Below, piece by piece: positions 8,275 through 17,268 of a stretch of 64,000 nt of DNA. The notes beneath the pieces are model-generated. The model was not told the DNA's origin and searched no databases. It worked only from the letters and a program-made list of their open reading frames with translations. Location: the NCBI RefSeq assembly GCF_017592555.1, contig NZ_JAGFNS010000002.1, positions 439,323 to 503,322 on the forward strand. The letters run 5' to 3'. The DNA is from Actinoplanes flavus (GTDB taxonomy: Bacteria > Actinomycetota > Actinomycetes > Mycobacteriales > Micromonosporaceae). How positions within the stretch are numbered: position 1 is the first letter of the stretch; each line of letters opens with the position of its first letter. The position numbers and the translations under genes are program-made.

Positions 8275-9309
8275 TCAGTAGTAGACGTCCTCGTGGGATC
8301 TGTCGTAGTCGCGGATCTCGGTCAGGCGGTTCTCGGTGAGCAGGCGGGCCCAGGCCGGGTTGCCGAGGAGGATCCGGCCAGCGGCGACGAGGTCGTACTC
8401 GCCGGTGGCCAGGCCCGCGGTCAGGCGGGGCAGCTGGGGAAAGGCGCTGGTCAGGCCGACCGAGCCGACGGTGATCGACGGGCGGCCGGTCAGCTTCTTC
8501 GCCCAGCCGGCCAGGTTGAGCTCGGAGCCGGGGAAGGCCGGTTCCCAGAAGCGGCGCTGGGAGGCGTGGAAGGCGTCGGCGCCGGCGTCCGCGAGCACCG
8601 TGAGGATCTCGGCGAGCTCGTGGGGGGACTGGGCGATGCAGGCCTGGTAGTCGCGTTCCTTGAACTGGGAGAAGCGGAAGATCACCGGCAGTTCGGCGCG
8701 GACCGCGCGGATCACCTCGGCCGGGAAGGCGGCGCGGCGGGCGGGGGAGCCGCCGAAGGCGTCGGTGCGGTGGTTGGTGACCGGCCACAGGAACTCGTCC
8801 AGGAGATAGCCGTGCGCGCCGTGGATCTCCACGGCGTCGAAACCGGCGCGGGCCGCCACCCGGGCCGCCTCGGCGAAGGCCGCCACGACGGTGTCGATGT
8901 CGGCGGTGGACATGGCGTGACCGCCCACCCCGGACGGGGTCCACGCCTCGACGCCGTCGACCGGGCGGCGTTCGCTGCCGAGATGCCACAGTTGGGTGGC
9001 GATCCGGCCGCCCACGGCGTGGACCGCGGCGGTCACGGCGCGCCAGCCCGCCTCGGCGGGGCCCGCCGTCATCCGCGGGACGGTGGTCTCGTGGCTCGCG
9101 CTCGGGTGGCCGACCAGGGTGCCCTCGGTGACGATCAGGCCGACGCCGTTCTCGGCCCGGCGGCGGTAGTAGCCGGCGACCTCCGCGGTGGGCACGCCAC
9201 CGGGGGAGCGGAAACGGGTCATCGGCGCCATCACGAAACGGTTCGGCAGGTTCAGCCCGGCGAACGTGAACGGGGCGGTAATGGTGGGCGTGGTGGTTGT
9301 CGTGGGCAT
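8275..9309 (-). CDS. Old yellow enzyme-family NADH:flavin oxidoreductase
   Basis: A 344-residue TIM-barrel flavoprotein of the 12-oxophytodienoate reductase/xenobiotic reductase group. Visible motifs are LPNRFVMAPMTR at the FMN edge, QLWHLG, EIHGAHGYLLDEFLWP, NHRTDAFGGS, and the late phosphate-binding stretch GEYDLVAAGR. These enzymes reduce activated C=C bonds with NAD(P)H and FMN. The gene is divergent from a MerR regulator over a 60-bp region containing a perfect dyad, so induction by electrophiles through that regulator is likely. No Shine-Dalgarno is seen before ATG 9309; a short-leader or leaderless transcript is possible. Confidence 0.87.
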   Translation of the reverse strand: MPTTTTTPTITAPFTFAGLNLPNRFVMAPMTRFRSPGGVPTAEVAGYYRRRAENGVGLIVTEGTLVGHPSASHETTVPRMTAGPAEAGWRAVTAAVHAVGGRIATQLWHLGSERRPVDGVEAWTPSGVGGHAMSTADIDTVVAAFAEAARVAARAGFDAVEIHGAHGYLLDEFLWPVTNHRTDAFGGSPARRAAFPAEVIRAVRAELPVIFRFSQFKERDYQACIAQSPHELAEILTVLADAGADAFHASQRRFWEPAFPGSELNLAGWAKKLTGRPSITVGSVGLTSAFPQLPRLTAGLATGEYDLVAAGRILLGNPAWARLLTENRLTEIRDYDRSHEDVYY

Positions 9310-9324
9310 GGGGTGACGCTAAGA

Positions 9325-9348
9325 CTTGACACTGATGTGAGGGTCAAG
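9325..9348. promoter_or_regulatory. MerR-type operator between the OYE and merR genes
   Basis: CTTGAC (9325-9330) and GTCAAG (9343-9348) form a perfect inverted repeat with 12 bp between the arms; the arms extend imperfectly inward (ACT/AGG). TTGACA (plus strand) and TTGACC (minus strand) can serve as -35 boxes for the two divergent genes. A dyad placed at the promoter is the usual design for MerR-family control. Confidence 0.65.
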
Positions 9349-9369
9349 CGTTGTGAGCCGGGAGACAGC

Positions 9370-9723
9370 ATGCGGATCGGGGAACTCAGCGCCGCCACCG
9401 GCGCCAGCGCGCGGTCGCTGCGCTACTACGAGGAGCAGGGACTGCTCGGCAGTGAGCGCGGCACGGGCGGGCAGCGGCACTATCCGGCGGCGGCGCCCGA
9501 GCGGGTGGGCCTGATCCGGACGCTGCTGGCGGCCGGGCTGTCGACCGCCACGATCCGGGACGTGCTGCCGTGCGTGGCCGACGAGGCGATCCGTACGCCG
9601 TGGCTGGCCGGCCGGCTGGGCGAGGAGTTGCGCCGGGTGGAGGCGCAGATGGCCGACCTGCACCGCACCCGGGACATCCTGGCCGGCCTGGTGGAACGGT
9701 ACGCGGTCAGCGGGCAACCGTGA
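9370..9723 (+). CDS. MerR-family transcriptional regulator
   Basis: A 117-residue regulator. The N-terminus MRIGELSAATGASARSLRYYE is the MerR winged-helix signature, followed by EQGLL and a recognition-wing RHYP. A dimerisation coiled coil lies near 78-108 (LGEELRRVEAQMADLHRTRDIL). There is no cysteine cluster, so metal sensing is unlikely; small organic or redox-active ligands are more probable. ATG 9370 has GGAGA 5 bases upstream. It is divergent from the flavin oxidoreductase gene and overlaps the convergent phosphatase gene by 17 bp at its 3' end. Confidence 0.9.
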   Translation: MRIGELSAATGASARSLRYYEEQGLLGSERGTGGQRHYPAAAPERVGLIRTLLAAGLSTATIRDVLPCVADEAIRTPWLAGRLGEELRRVEAQMADLHRTRDILAGLVERYAVSGQP

Positions 9724-11596
9724 TCATTCCCCGGCCGGCGATCCGGGCGAGGGTGATCCGGTCGATCTCGGTGTAGGGCTGTCTCGTTCCGGGCAGGGCG
9801 TCGGCCAGCGTCCGTACGGTCAGGGTGGTGGTCCGGCCCGGGGCGGCCGGGACCACGTCGACGGCCAGGAAGGCGTAGGCGTCGTAGCGGACCTGCGACC
9901 AGTCGATCGCCTCCGGCACCCGTACCCCCGCCTTTTGGCCTGATTTTCCGACCACCGTCTCGGCGCCGGACCAGACGTAGCTGTTGTCGACGCTCGCCGT
10001 GGTGTTCTCCGGGCTTTTCGGACGGTGACCGCGGTAGCGCTCGCCCTCGGGCAGTTCGCGCGCGCCGGACGACCTCACCCCGGGCGGGGCCGGCGCCTCC
10101 GGGCCGGGCGCCGGGCGGAACGGGGAGCGGAGCCGCCCGCCGGAACCGGCGCAGAGGTAGGTGACCCCGTCCTCGGCCGGGTGGATCGTGGAACCGTCCG
10201 GCGCGGAGCGGGTCCTGCGGCCGTACCGGATCGGGTCGGTCCGTTCGAGCTGGTGGTTGTGGCCCTGGATGGCCAGGTCCACCCGGTATGTCGAGAAGAG
10301 CGGGTCGAGGGCGTCGCGGACACCGCCGTCGGAGGCGTGCTTGTCCGAGGTCGCGTAGGCGCACTGGTGGAAGAACGCGACGATGAAGTCGACCGTGGTC
10401 CCGGACCGCCATTCCCGCAGCACCGACTCCACCCAGCGCACCTGCCGGCCGCCGGAGTAGCCGGTGTTGGTCTGGAGTTCGGCGCACAGGTCGTTGGCGT
10501 CGATCGCCAGGAAGCCGACGTTGCCGTAGACGAACCGGTAGGCCGACGGGCAGGATGCCGGGCCGTTGCCGGGCAGGTCCAGCCGGGCGCGATGGCCGCC
10601 GTAGCCGTGGTCGCCGTGGATCGGCTCCATGTCGTGGTTGCCGGTGGTGAACATCCATGGGACGGAGGCGGCCAGCGGTTCGATCTGGTCGAGGAAGACG
10701 TCCCACACGTACGGGTTGAAGAGGTTCCTGCCGGGCGGCGCGGTGCGCGACATGGCCATGCTGTCGTCGGCGGGCAGCCCCTGCCCGCTCGGGTTGGCGT
10801 AGCAGATGTCTCCGGCGACCAGCGTGAACACCGGGTTCTGGGTGCGCATCAGGCCGACCTGGGTGACCGCCGGCCACGGGTCGGCGCCACCGGCCCCGGC
10901 CACCGGATCGGTGCTCGGGTAGGAGTTGTTGTCGAAGACGGCGGCCGGCCAGGCGCCCCCGGCCCGGCGGACCACGGCCGGCTGCTGATGCCAGGAGTGC
11001 CGCGGGTCGGTCGGCGCCGTGTGGGTGCCGAGGTCGGCGACCGCGGTGAAGGTGAACGGCGCGGCCGCCGGCCCGGGGGCGGCGGTGAAGTGGGCGTCCC
11101 CGGTGACGGTGCCGTCGGAGAGGCGGATCCGGTAGTGGTGCACGGCGCCCGGCGCCAGCCGCTCCATCACCGCCTTGACGTAGAACTGGCTGCACACCGG
11201 GCCGCCGGCGATCGCGTCGCTGCCGGTCAGGTGACGGATCTCGGCCGGGAAGCGGCTGCCGTAGTCGCCCGGCGCGGTACCCACCTCGACGACCGCCCGC
11301 AGCCCGGCCGGCGGCCTGCCGGTCCTGCTCACGAGCTGGGCGGTGACCGCCATCGCCCGCCGCGGCACGCCGTCGGCCCCGGGCACGAACGACAGGTGAC
11401 GGCCGGAGACCACCACCCCGGCCCGCCCGGCCGTGCCGCCGGCGGCCGCGAACGCCGCACCGGCCAGCCGGTACTGGGCGTACACCAGAGCGCCGCCGGT
11501 CAGTGCGGCCCGCAGCGCGGCCCGCCGGCTGACCCGGTGCCGGGCCAGGATCCGGTCGTTCCGCTCGGTGTACTCGTCGATCGTCCCGGGACCCAT
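9707..11596 (-). CDS. Tat-exported purple acid phosphatase-like metallophosphoesterase
   Basis: A 629-residue secreted phosphatase. VSRRAALRAALTGG plus a hydrophobic run around residues 22-50 is a twin-arginine signal. A fibronectin-like N-terminal domain is followed by the metallophosphoesterase ligands in order: AVADLGTH, AGDICYAN, TTGNHDME, FFHQCAY and IQGHNHQLE, the pattern of purple acid phosphatases. Substrates would be extracellular phosphate esters. It lies only 19 bp after the FemAB-like gene at 11616-12629, so it may be the last gene of the glycan operon, where it could trim phosphate from a lipid or sugar intermediate. That link is inferred. Confidence 0.83.
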   Translation of the reverse strand: MGPGTIDEYTERNDRILARHRVSRRAALRAALTGGALVYAQYRLAGAAFAAAGGTAGRAGVVVSGRHLSFVPGADGVPRRAMAVTAQLVSRTGRPPAGLRAVVEVGTAPGDYGSRFPAEIRHLTGSDAIAGGPVCSQFYVKAVMERLAPGAVHHYRIRLSDGTVTGDAHFTAAPGPAAAPFTFTAVADLGTHTAPTDPRHSWHQQPAVVRRAGGAWPAAVFDNNSYPSTDPVAGAGGADPWPAVTQVGLMRTQNPVFTLVAGDICYANPSGQGLPADDSMAMSRTAPPGRNLFNPYVWDVFLDQIEPLAASVPWMFTTGNHDMEPIHGDHGYGGHRARLDLPGNGPASCPSAYRFVYGNVGFLAIDANDLCAELQTNTGYSGGRQVRWVESVLREWRSGTTVDFIVAFFHQCAYATSDKHASDGGVRDALDPLFSTYRVDLAIQGHNHQLERTDPIRYGRRTRSAPDGSTIHPAEDGVTYLCAGSGGRLRSPFRPAPGPEAPAPPGVRSSGARELPEGERYRGHRPKSPENTTASVDNSYVWSGAETVVGKSGQKAGVRVPEAIDWSQVRYDAYAFLAVDVVPAAPGRTTTLTVRTLADALPGTRQPYTEIDRITLARIAGRGMITVAR

Positions 11597-11615
11597 GCCC
11601 GATATGATGCCAAAA

Positions 11616-12629
11616 TCATCGGTACGGTGGGAAACGCCCCGACATCAGCTCGGGTGTCGGCGTGCCGGCCAGCTTCTCGAACGCGACCGGGTCGGTCACC
11701 ATCCGCCACGTGTGGAAGTCCTGGCGCCCGGCCGCGAAGGCCGCCTTGTAGCGGAACAGCGAGTCGTCCGCCCCGCCCACCCCGCCGCCGAGATGGTGCA
11801 CCAGGTTGCCGTGCTCCCGGCCCCACCGCCGTACCTCGTGATAGAGCATCTTGTCGGCCCACCAGATCTGCCCGTCCCGGGTGGACTGGAGATGCGTCTG
11901 CATGATCCGCCGGTACGCGAAGAACAGGTTCCCGCCCAGCACCTCCCCGTCGCGTACCGCCACGGCCAGGTGGACGTGCCCGTCGAGCGCCTCCCGCAGC
12001 CGGTGGAAGTGATCCCGGTCGAAGAAGTAGAACGCGGTGGCCCCGACCCGCCGCATGGTGGCGTGGTACGTCTCCACCCACGCGTCGAGCAGCCCCCAGT
12101 CGTCGAAGACGACCTCCACCCCGGCCCGGGCCGCCTTGTTGATCTGGTTGCGGTGGGTGCGGTGGGTCTCCTGCCACAGCCGCTCGGGGCTCAGGGTGAG
12201 GTCCACCGAGACGGTCTCCCCGTGGTGGACCACCGTCCCGGTCCCGGCCAGCACCGCCGCCGCCGACGGCAGCAGCGGATGGAGCCGGGCGAAGACGCTT
12301 ATCACGTCGTTGGTGCGCAGCACGCCGGCCATGGCCAGGGTGGCCCGCTCCCAGAACCCGGTCTGCGACGGTGGCACGTCACTGACCGGCCCGGGGTAGC
12401 CGTACGGGGAGACGGCGTCCCGTAACCCGGTGCCCGGCACGTCGCGCAGCACCAGGGGAAGCAGCAGCACCTGGCCCATCTCGTCGTACCGGAACGCGAT
12501 CGGCGTGCCCCCGGTGAGCCGGGCGTCGAGCGTCACGTAGGCGGGCAGGTGGTAGACGTCGTGGTGGACACGCCGCAGCGCCTCCGTCCACGCCGGGTCG
12601 CCGGGTCGCAGCAGGGCGCCTTCGGCCAT
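11616..12629 (-). CDS. FemAB/GNAT-fold aminoacyl- or acyltransferase-like protein (copy A)
   Basis: A 337-residue protein of the FemAB-like, double-GNAT class (acetyltransferase type 6). It contains YGYPGPV in the first half, HHGETVSVDL and RTHRNQINKAARAGVEV across the middle, and GNLFFAYRRIMQTHL plus HHLGGGVGGADDSLFRYKAAF in the second GNAT fold. It is the same length as, and clearly paralogous to, the product of 13896-14909. FemAB proteins transfer amino acids from tRNA to cell-wall peptides; related proteins sit in exopolysaccharide loci with unproven transferase roles. The two copies flank a flavin monooxygenase gene, with 25 bp and 11 bp gaps, implying one transcript. Confidence 0.75.
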   Translation of the reverse strand: MAEGALLRPGDPAWTEALRRVHHDVYHLPAYVTLDARLTGGTPIAFRYDEMGQVLLLPLVLRDVPGTGLRDAVSPYGYPGPVSDVPPSQTGFWERATLAMAGVLRTNDVISVFARLHPLLPSAAAVLAGTGTVVHHGETVSVDLTLSPERLWQETHRTHRNQINKAARAGVEVVFDDWGLLDAWVETYHATMRRVGATAFYFFDRDHFHRLREALDGHVHLAVAVRDGEVLGGNLFFAYRRIMQTHLQSTRDGQIWWADKMLYHEVRRWGREHGNLVHHLGGGVGGADDSLFRYKAAFAAGRQDFHTWRMVTDPVAFEKLAGTPTPELMSGRFPPYR

Positions 12630-12654
12630 CGGTCATCCCTTCTCCTCGGGTGGG

Positions 12655-13884
12655 TCACGCCGTATGCGGTATCGCCTGTCGCGTCGCCACCCGGGTCGTC
12701 GTGGGCCGGCGCCGGGCCCGGCCGGCCCGGCGGGCGCTCAATGTCCACCGCAGCAGCGTGCGGGGGACCGTGCTCTGCGTCGCCATGTGCAGCAGGTACC
12801 GCCACGTCGGATATTCGCCGCGCCGGTTCGACAGCGCGTACGAGAAGCGTTTGGCCGGAAGGCCGGCGTACTCGGGCATCCGCTCGAACCACGCGCTGCT
12901 CGCCCGCGCCGCCTTCTGCAACGGCGCCAGTGCCACCTTGCGGCGATGCTCGTACCGTTCCAGGGCAACCGGGAGGTCGTCGCCGGAGGCGACCGCATCC
13001 GCCAGCGCCATCGCGTCCTGCATGGCCAGCTTCGTCCCGGAGCCGATCGCGAAGTGGGTGGTGTGCGCCGAGTCTCCCATCAGGACGATGTTGCCGTGGT
13101 CCCAGCGCTGGGCGGTGACCCGGCGGAAGTTGAGCCATCCGGCGCCACCCGCCTCGGCGCGCTGGTCGATCAGCTCGGCGCCGTCCAGATGCTCGGCGAA
13201 GATCTCCGCCAGCCGGGCCGCCCCGGCCCGCCCGTCCATCCGGTCGAAGCCCAGCCCGGCCCACGTCTGCGGGGTGCACTCCACGATGAACGTGCTGGTC
13301 TTGGCGTCGAACGGGTAGGCGTGGAACCAGATCCACCCGGCCTCGGTCTCCTCGAACCCGAAGGTGAACGTGTCGAACACCTTCGGCGTGCCCAGCCAGA
13401 TGTATTTGTTCCGGGCGACCTCCACCTCGGCGCCGAAGTGCTCGGCGTGCGCCTCCCGGATCCGGCTGCGTGCCCCGTCGCACGCCACGATCAGGTCGGA
13501 CGGCGGCAGATCGGACAGGTCGGTCAGCTCGTCCGAGTACCGGATGTCCACACCGACCTCGACGGCCCGCTCGGCGAGGATCTCCAGCAGCCGGTGCCGG
13601 CCCAGACTGAACCCGTAACCGGCCAGGTGGGTGACCGGTTTGCCGGTGGCCCGCACCTCGTACTCGTCCCACTTGTAGGCGGCGTCCCAGATCCGCCCGG
13701 CACTGACCGGGTCGTAGGCGAACAGGTCGTCGAGCAGGTCGTCCCAGAACACGACACCCCAGCCCCAGGTGACCCCGGCCGGGTTGCGCTCCAGGACGGT
13801 GACCTCGTTGTCCGGGTCCGCGAGCTTCGCCAGCGTCGCGAAGTACAGGCCGGCGGGACCGCCGCCGACGCAGGTGATCCGCAT
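12655..13884 (-). CDS. FAD-dependent aromatic monooxygenase
   Basis: A 409-residue flavoprotein. The N-terminal dinucleotide motif GGGPAGLYFA, the mid-protein CDGARSRIRE (DG motif) and the GDSAHTTHFAIGSGTKLA segment define the class A flavin hydroxylases. The sequence around WGWGVVFWDDLLDDL and WIWFHAYPFDAKTSTF resembles the hydroxylase half of anthraniloyl-CoA monooxygenase-type proteins. It would hydroxylate an aromatic acid or a CoA/carrier-bound aromatic substrate using NAD(P)H and O2. Lying between two FemAB-like paralogues in a glycan operon, it may tailor an aromatic group that those proteins attach. That is a hypothesis. Confidence 0.78.
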   Translation of the reverse strand: MRITCVGGGPAGLYFATLAKLADPDNEVTVLERNPAGVTWGWGVVFWDDLLDDLFAYDPVSAGRIWDAAYKWDEYEVRATGKPVTHLAGYGFSLGRHRLLEILAERAVEVGVDIRYSDELTDLSDLPPSDLIVACDGARSRIREAHAEHFGAEVEVARNKYIWLGTPKVFDTFTFGFEETEAGWIWFHAYPFDAKTSTFIVECTPQTWAGLGFDRMDGRAGAARLAEIFAEHLDGAELIDQRAEAGGAGWLNFRRVTAQRWDHGNIVLMGDSAHTTHFAIGSGTKLAMQDAMALADAVASGDDLPVALERYEHRRKVALAPLQKAARASSAWFERMPEYAGLPAKRFSYALSNRRGEYPTWRYLLHMATQSTVPRTLLRWTLSARRAGRARRRPTTTRVATRQAIPHTA

Positions 13885-13895
13885 GACGATGCTCC

Positions 13896-14909
13896 TCAGC
13901 GGTAGGAGGGGAAGGTGGTGGTCAGGTCGGCCGGGTCGGCGCCGGGTCGGCGTTCGCGGACCAGGGCCTCGTACGCGGCCGGGTCGGCGACCACGCGCCA
14001 GGTGTGGAACGGGTGCCGGCTCGGCGAGAACCCCGCCTTGTACGAGAAGAGCGAGTCGTTCGCCCCGCCCTTGCCCCCGCCCAGGTGGAACACCCGGTCA
14101 CCGCGCTGCTTGCACCAACGGCGCACCGAGTCGTAGAGCAGCTCGTCGGCGTACCGTTTCGGCGCCCGCCGGGTGGACGAGACGTATCCGGTGGCGATCC
14201 CGTCGTACGAGAAGAAGGTGTTGCCCCCGACGACCTCGCCGTCCTCGAGTGCGACGACCAGGTGCATCCGGTCGCCGACCGCGTCGTGCAGGGCCGTCAG
14301 GTGCTCGACGGTGAAGAAGTAGTACGACGTCGCGCCGACCCGCCGCATGTTGTCGTGGTAGACGTCGACCCACTCGCCGAGCCGGCTCCAGTCGTCGAAC
14401 ACGATCTCGGTGCCCGCACGTTTCGCCCGGTTGATGTGGTTGCGGTGGTCACTGCGGGTCTGCTTCCACATCTCGTCCTCGGAGACGGTCAGATCCATGG
14501 AGACGGTCTCGCCGTGGTGGACCAGGGCACCGTGCGCGGAGAGGACCGGCGCCGGCGCGTCGAACAGCGGGTGCGTCCGGACGAACGCCGAGACGATGCC
14601 CTCCTCCCGCAGCGTCGCGACGAACGCCGCGCACGCCTCGTCCCAGAACACCGGGTCGCCGCGGCCGACCGGGCCGGGATACCCGTACGGGGAGATCGCG
14701 TCCCGCAGCCCGGAGTCCGGGATCTCCCGCAGGATCAGCGGGATCAGCAGCCGCCGGCCGTGCTTCTCGTAGTGGAACGCGGCCGGCGCGCCGCCGTAGA
14801 GCCGGGCGTCCAGAACCACGTAGTCCGGCACGTGGTACATGTCGTGACCGACGTGCTGGAGGGTCTCCTTCCACTCGCGGGCCGCCGGATCCAGCAGCGA
14901 TGCCGTCAT
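13896..14909 (-). CDS. FemAB/GNAT-fold aminoacyl- or acyltransferase-like protein (copy B)
   Basis: A 337-residue paralogue of the 11616-12629 product. Shared landmarks appear in the same order: SPYGYPGPV, LVHHGETVSMDLT, RSDHRNHINRAKRAGTE, FDDW, MRRVGATSYYFF, GGNTFFSYDG and FHLGGGKGGANDSLFSYKAGF. The near-identical spacing points to a gene duplication that kept both copies, presumably with different donors or acceptors. ATG 14909 is chosen because it gives the same N-terminus as copy A and follows a purine-rich GGAAGGAG. It is 23 bp downstream of the Tat-protein gene and 11 bp upstream of the monooxygenase gene. Confidence 0.75.
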   Translation of the reverse strand: MTASLLDPAAREWKETLQHVGHDMYHVPDYVVLDARLYGGAPAAFHYEKHGRRLLIPLILREIPDSGLRDAISPYGYPGPVGRGDPVFWDEACAAFVATLREEGIVSAFVRTHPLFDAPAPVLSAHGALVHHGETVSMDLTVSEDEMWKQTRSDHRNHINRAKRAGTEIVFDDWSRLGEWVDVYHDNMRRVGATSYYFFTVEHLTALHDAVGDRMHLVVALEDGEVVGGNTFFSYDGIATGYVSSTRRAPKRYADELLYDSVRRWCKQRGDRVFHLGGGKGGANDSLFSYKAGFSPSRHPFHTWRVVADPAAYEALVRERRPGADPADLTTTFPSYR

Positions 14910-14932
14910 GTCGCTTTGTCTCCTTCCGGCGT

Positions 14933-16063
14933 TCAGGCCCGCAGCAGGCGGGCGTTGAGCGCCATGTTCGCGGCGAACTGATCGTTCACCACCTGGTGTC
15001 TCTCCAGCCGCAGTTGCACGGCCGGGTCGTAGCGGCCCAGCTTCACGAACCCGTCGGACCACCAGCCGTTGTCGCTCCCGGTGCCGTCCACGTAGGCGTG
15101 ATAGGTCGTCCCGCCCGGCCAGACCACCTTGGTCAGCAGGGCCGAGAACGCCGCCATGTCGGCCGTCGACCAGCCCTGGCCGCGGTCGTGGGCCTCCACC
15201 ACGTACGTGATCACCGCGTTGCCGTGGCCCACGTCCTGGCCGGGCCGTCTCATCGAGCCCCACACGTCGTTCCAGAACCAGGCGGTCGGCTCGGCCGGGT
15301 TGCGCCGCAACTGCCCGCGCAGCCGGGTGCTGATCTCGTCGACCACCGCGTTGCAGCGGGCTTTGCGGCCCTGGTCGGCGGTGAGGTGGGCCATGTTCAT
15401 GGCGATCAGCGCCCAGTGCGACGCCATGTGGGTGCGCTCGCGGTAGATGTAGTCCTTGGTTCCCCGGCTGTGCCACTTGTCGAAGACGTCGGTCTCGGCG
15501 AAGGCGAGCAGCCGGGCGTAGCGGGCCCGGTAGCCGGCGTCGGTCAGGTCCTTCATGGCGACCAGCAGGTTCGTGCCGTACCGCCACAGGTACGACTCGT
15601 AGAGCGGCACCTCGTCGCCGCCCTCGCCGGAACGGCTGGACGCCCAGCCGGAGAACCGGTCCCTGAACGAGCTCTTCGACAGCGACCTCGACGGGCGGGC
15701 CGAGGCCACCACGTTCTCCATGAACGTCAGCCCCCGGTCGAGGTAGCGACGGTCGCCGGTGGCCCGGAACATCGCGGTGCACGCGTCGATGTCGTACGCC
15801 AGGTCGTAGTGGTCCCGGCTGTCCTTGGACCGGCTCAGCGGCAGCCCGTTGCGCAGCGAGAAGTCCCAGCTGCGCAGATAGACCCCGGTCCAGTAGGCCA
15901 CCGTCTTGATCTTCAGCGCCTCCTGCATCGAGGGCGGCGGGACCGGCATCGGGTCACGGATGTCCGGCACGTCGTCGCCGGCCGCCCGGACCAGGTGCAG
16001 CCCGGCCGCGCCCGCGACCGCCGCCCCGCCGAGCGAGGCCACCAACAGGGTCCGCCGCCTCAT
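14933..16063 (-). CDS. Tat-exported helical-barrel protein of unknown activity
   Basis: A 376-residue protein with a twin-arginine-like leader MRRRTLLVASLGGAAVAG. The mature protein is rich in amphipathic helices with Trp and Tyr pairs (AYWTGVYLRSWDFSLR, HYDLAYDIDACTAMFRATGDRRYLDRGLTFM, LYESYLWRYGTNLLVAM, HWALIAMNMAHL, GSDNGWWSDGFVKLGRYD). This is the look of (alpha/alpha) barrel glycoside hydrolases, polysaccharide lyases and epimerases. It overlaps the ligase gene by ATGA, so it probably acts outside the membrane on the glycan made by this operon. I cannot identify the family or catalytic residues. Confidence 0.6.
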   Translation of the reverse strand: MRRRTLLVASLGGAAVAGAAGLHLVRAAGDDVPDIRDPMPVPPPSMQEALKIKTVAYWTGVYLRSWDFSLRNGLPLSRSKDSRDHYDLAYDIDACTAMFRATGDRRYLDRGLTFMENVVASARPSRSLSKSSFRDRFSGWASSRSGEGGDEVPLYESYLWRYGTNLLVAMKDLTDAGYRARYARLLAFAETDVFDKWHSRGTKDYIYRERTHMASHWALIAMNMAHLTADQGRKARCNAVVDEISTRLRGQLRRNPAEPTAWFWNDVWGSMRRPGQDVGHGNAVITYVVEAHDRGQGWSTADMAAFSALLTKVVWPGGTTYHAYVDGTGSDNGWWSDGFVKLGRYDPAVQLRLERHQVVNDQFAANMALNARLLRA

Positions 16064-17268
16064 CGCGCCACCGCCGTCATTCGTGCCGGCGCCGGAAAGG
16101 ACGGGGCCGGAGGGGGCGCGACCAGGGCCGCCGCGGCCGCCATCGCCGCGAACATCCAGGCCAGCCGGGAGTCGTAGTAGTCGCCGGAGAACAGGCCGCT
16201 GAGCGCCACGAAGACGGCCGACGCCACGGCCAGCCCGGTGAGCTGGGGACGGCGCCCGCCACCGCGGACGATCCGGGTCCACAGCAGCACCGAGACGGTG
16301 AGCAGCCCGAGACCGATCAGCCCGCCCTCGGCCGCGACCGCGAGCACGTAGTTGTGGGGATACTCGACGGCCTGGTTGACGCCGATCAGGCCGTAGAAGC
16401 CGTCGACGCCGGCGCCGCCGATCGGATGGTCGGCGAAGAGACGGACCGCGGCCATCCAGATGTCGGTCCGTCCGGAGAGATATTGTTCCTGCACGGTCTG
16501 TTCAACGAACCGTTCCTGGAAGAGGTCGGTGAACTCGGGCGGCGCCAGCGCCCCGATCAGGCCCACCGCGACCAGGGACACCACCACCGACGCCGCGATC
16601 CCGGCGGCGCTCAGCCGGTGCCGCAGCTTGAGCAGCGCGGCGAAACCGACGACCCCACCGGCGACCAGCGTGCCGCGCGAGCCGGACAGCACCGTGGCCA
16701 GCAGGAAGAGCGGGATCACCAGCAGCGGCAGCACCCGGCCGGTCAGCATGAACAGGGCGATCGCGCTGATCACGCCGAGCACCTCGATCCGGGCGAACAC
16801 GTTGGGCCCGCCCCCGAAGGCCGAGTAGCGGCCCTGCTCACCCGGCCCGCTGATGAAGATCGCGGCCAGCGCGTAGACGATCGCGGCCACGAAGAACAGC
16901 TGGAAGGTGAAGCGGATGACGGTCTCCGGGTCGCCGGTCGTGTACTGGTAGGTCGCCACCAGCAGGACGCCCAGCAGCACCAGGTCCAGCACCTGCGGGC
17001 CGACCCGGGCGGCCGGCGGGGCCCACAGCGCCGACGCGATCTGGAAGAGGAAGAACAGCAGGGCCGCGATGATCCAGCCCTCCCGCCCCGGCTTCTTGTC
17101 GGTCAGTTCGGCGGCGTTCAGGATCAGGACGGCCAGCGCGATGAGCAGGCCGATCACTCGCAGGTCCACCCAGGCCAGATCGACCAGTCCGGCCCGGTCC
17201 AGGGTGTACCGGCCGCCGATCGCGACGAGGATCAGCAGCAGGCCGGGGGCGAGGAACGCCCGCCTCAT
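16060..17268 (-). CDS. O-antigen ligase/polymerase-like membrane protein
   Basis: A 402-residue polytopic protein with roughly ten to twelve hydrophobic segments. A large external loop (PPEFTDLFQERFVEQTVQEQYLSGRTDIW) precedes the Wzy_C hallmark HPIGGAGVDGFYG and PHNYVLAVAAEGGLIGLG. This is the O-antigen ligase/polymerase (WaaL/Wzy) family, which joins undecaprenyl-linked glycan units or transfers them to an acceptor on the outer face of the membrane. It overlaps the flippase gene by ATGA and the Tat-protein gene by ATGA, so all three should be co-translated. Confidence 0.82.
   Translation of the reverse strand: MRRAFLAPGLLLILVAIGGRYTLDRAGLVDLAWVDLRVIGLLIALAVLILNAAELTDKKPGREGWIIAALLFFLFQIASALWAPPAARVGPQVLDLVLLGVLLVATYQYTTGDPETVIRFTFQLFFVAAIVYALAAIFISGPGEQGRYSAFGGGPNVFARIEVLGVISAIALFMLTGRVLPLLVIPLFLLATVLSGSRGTLVAGGVVGFAALLKLRHRLSAAGIAASVVVSLVAVGLIGALAPPEFTDLFQERFVEQTVQEQYLSGRTDIWMAAVRLFADHPIGGAGVDGFYGLIGVNQAVEYPHNYVLAVAAEGGLIGLGLLTVSVLLWTRIVRGGGRRPQLTGLAVASAVFVALSGLFSGDYYDSRLAWMFAAMAAAAALVAPPPAPSFPAPARMTAVAR

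Noticed and set aside
9480..11195. 571-codon minus-strand frame inside the phosphatase gene
   Set aside because: Same strand but another frame than the phosphatase; arginine/proline-rich composition and no motif. The phosphatase frame carries all metal-ligand motifs and a Tat signal.
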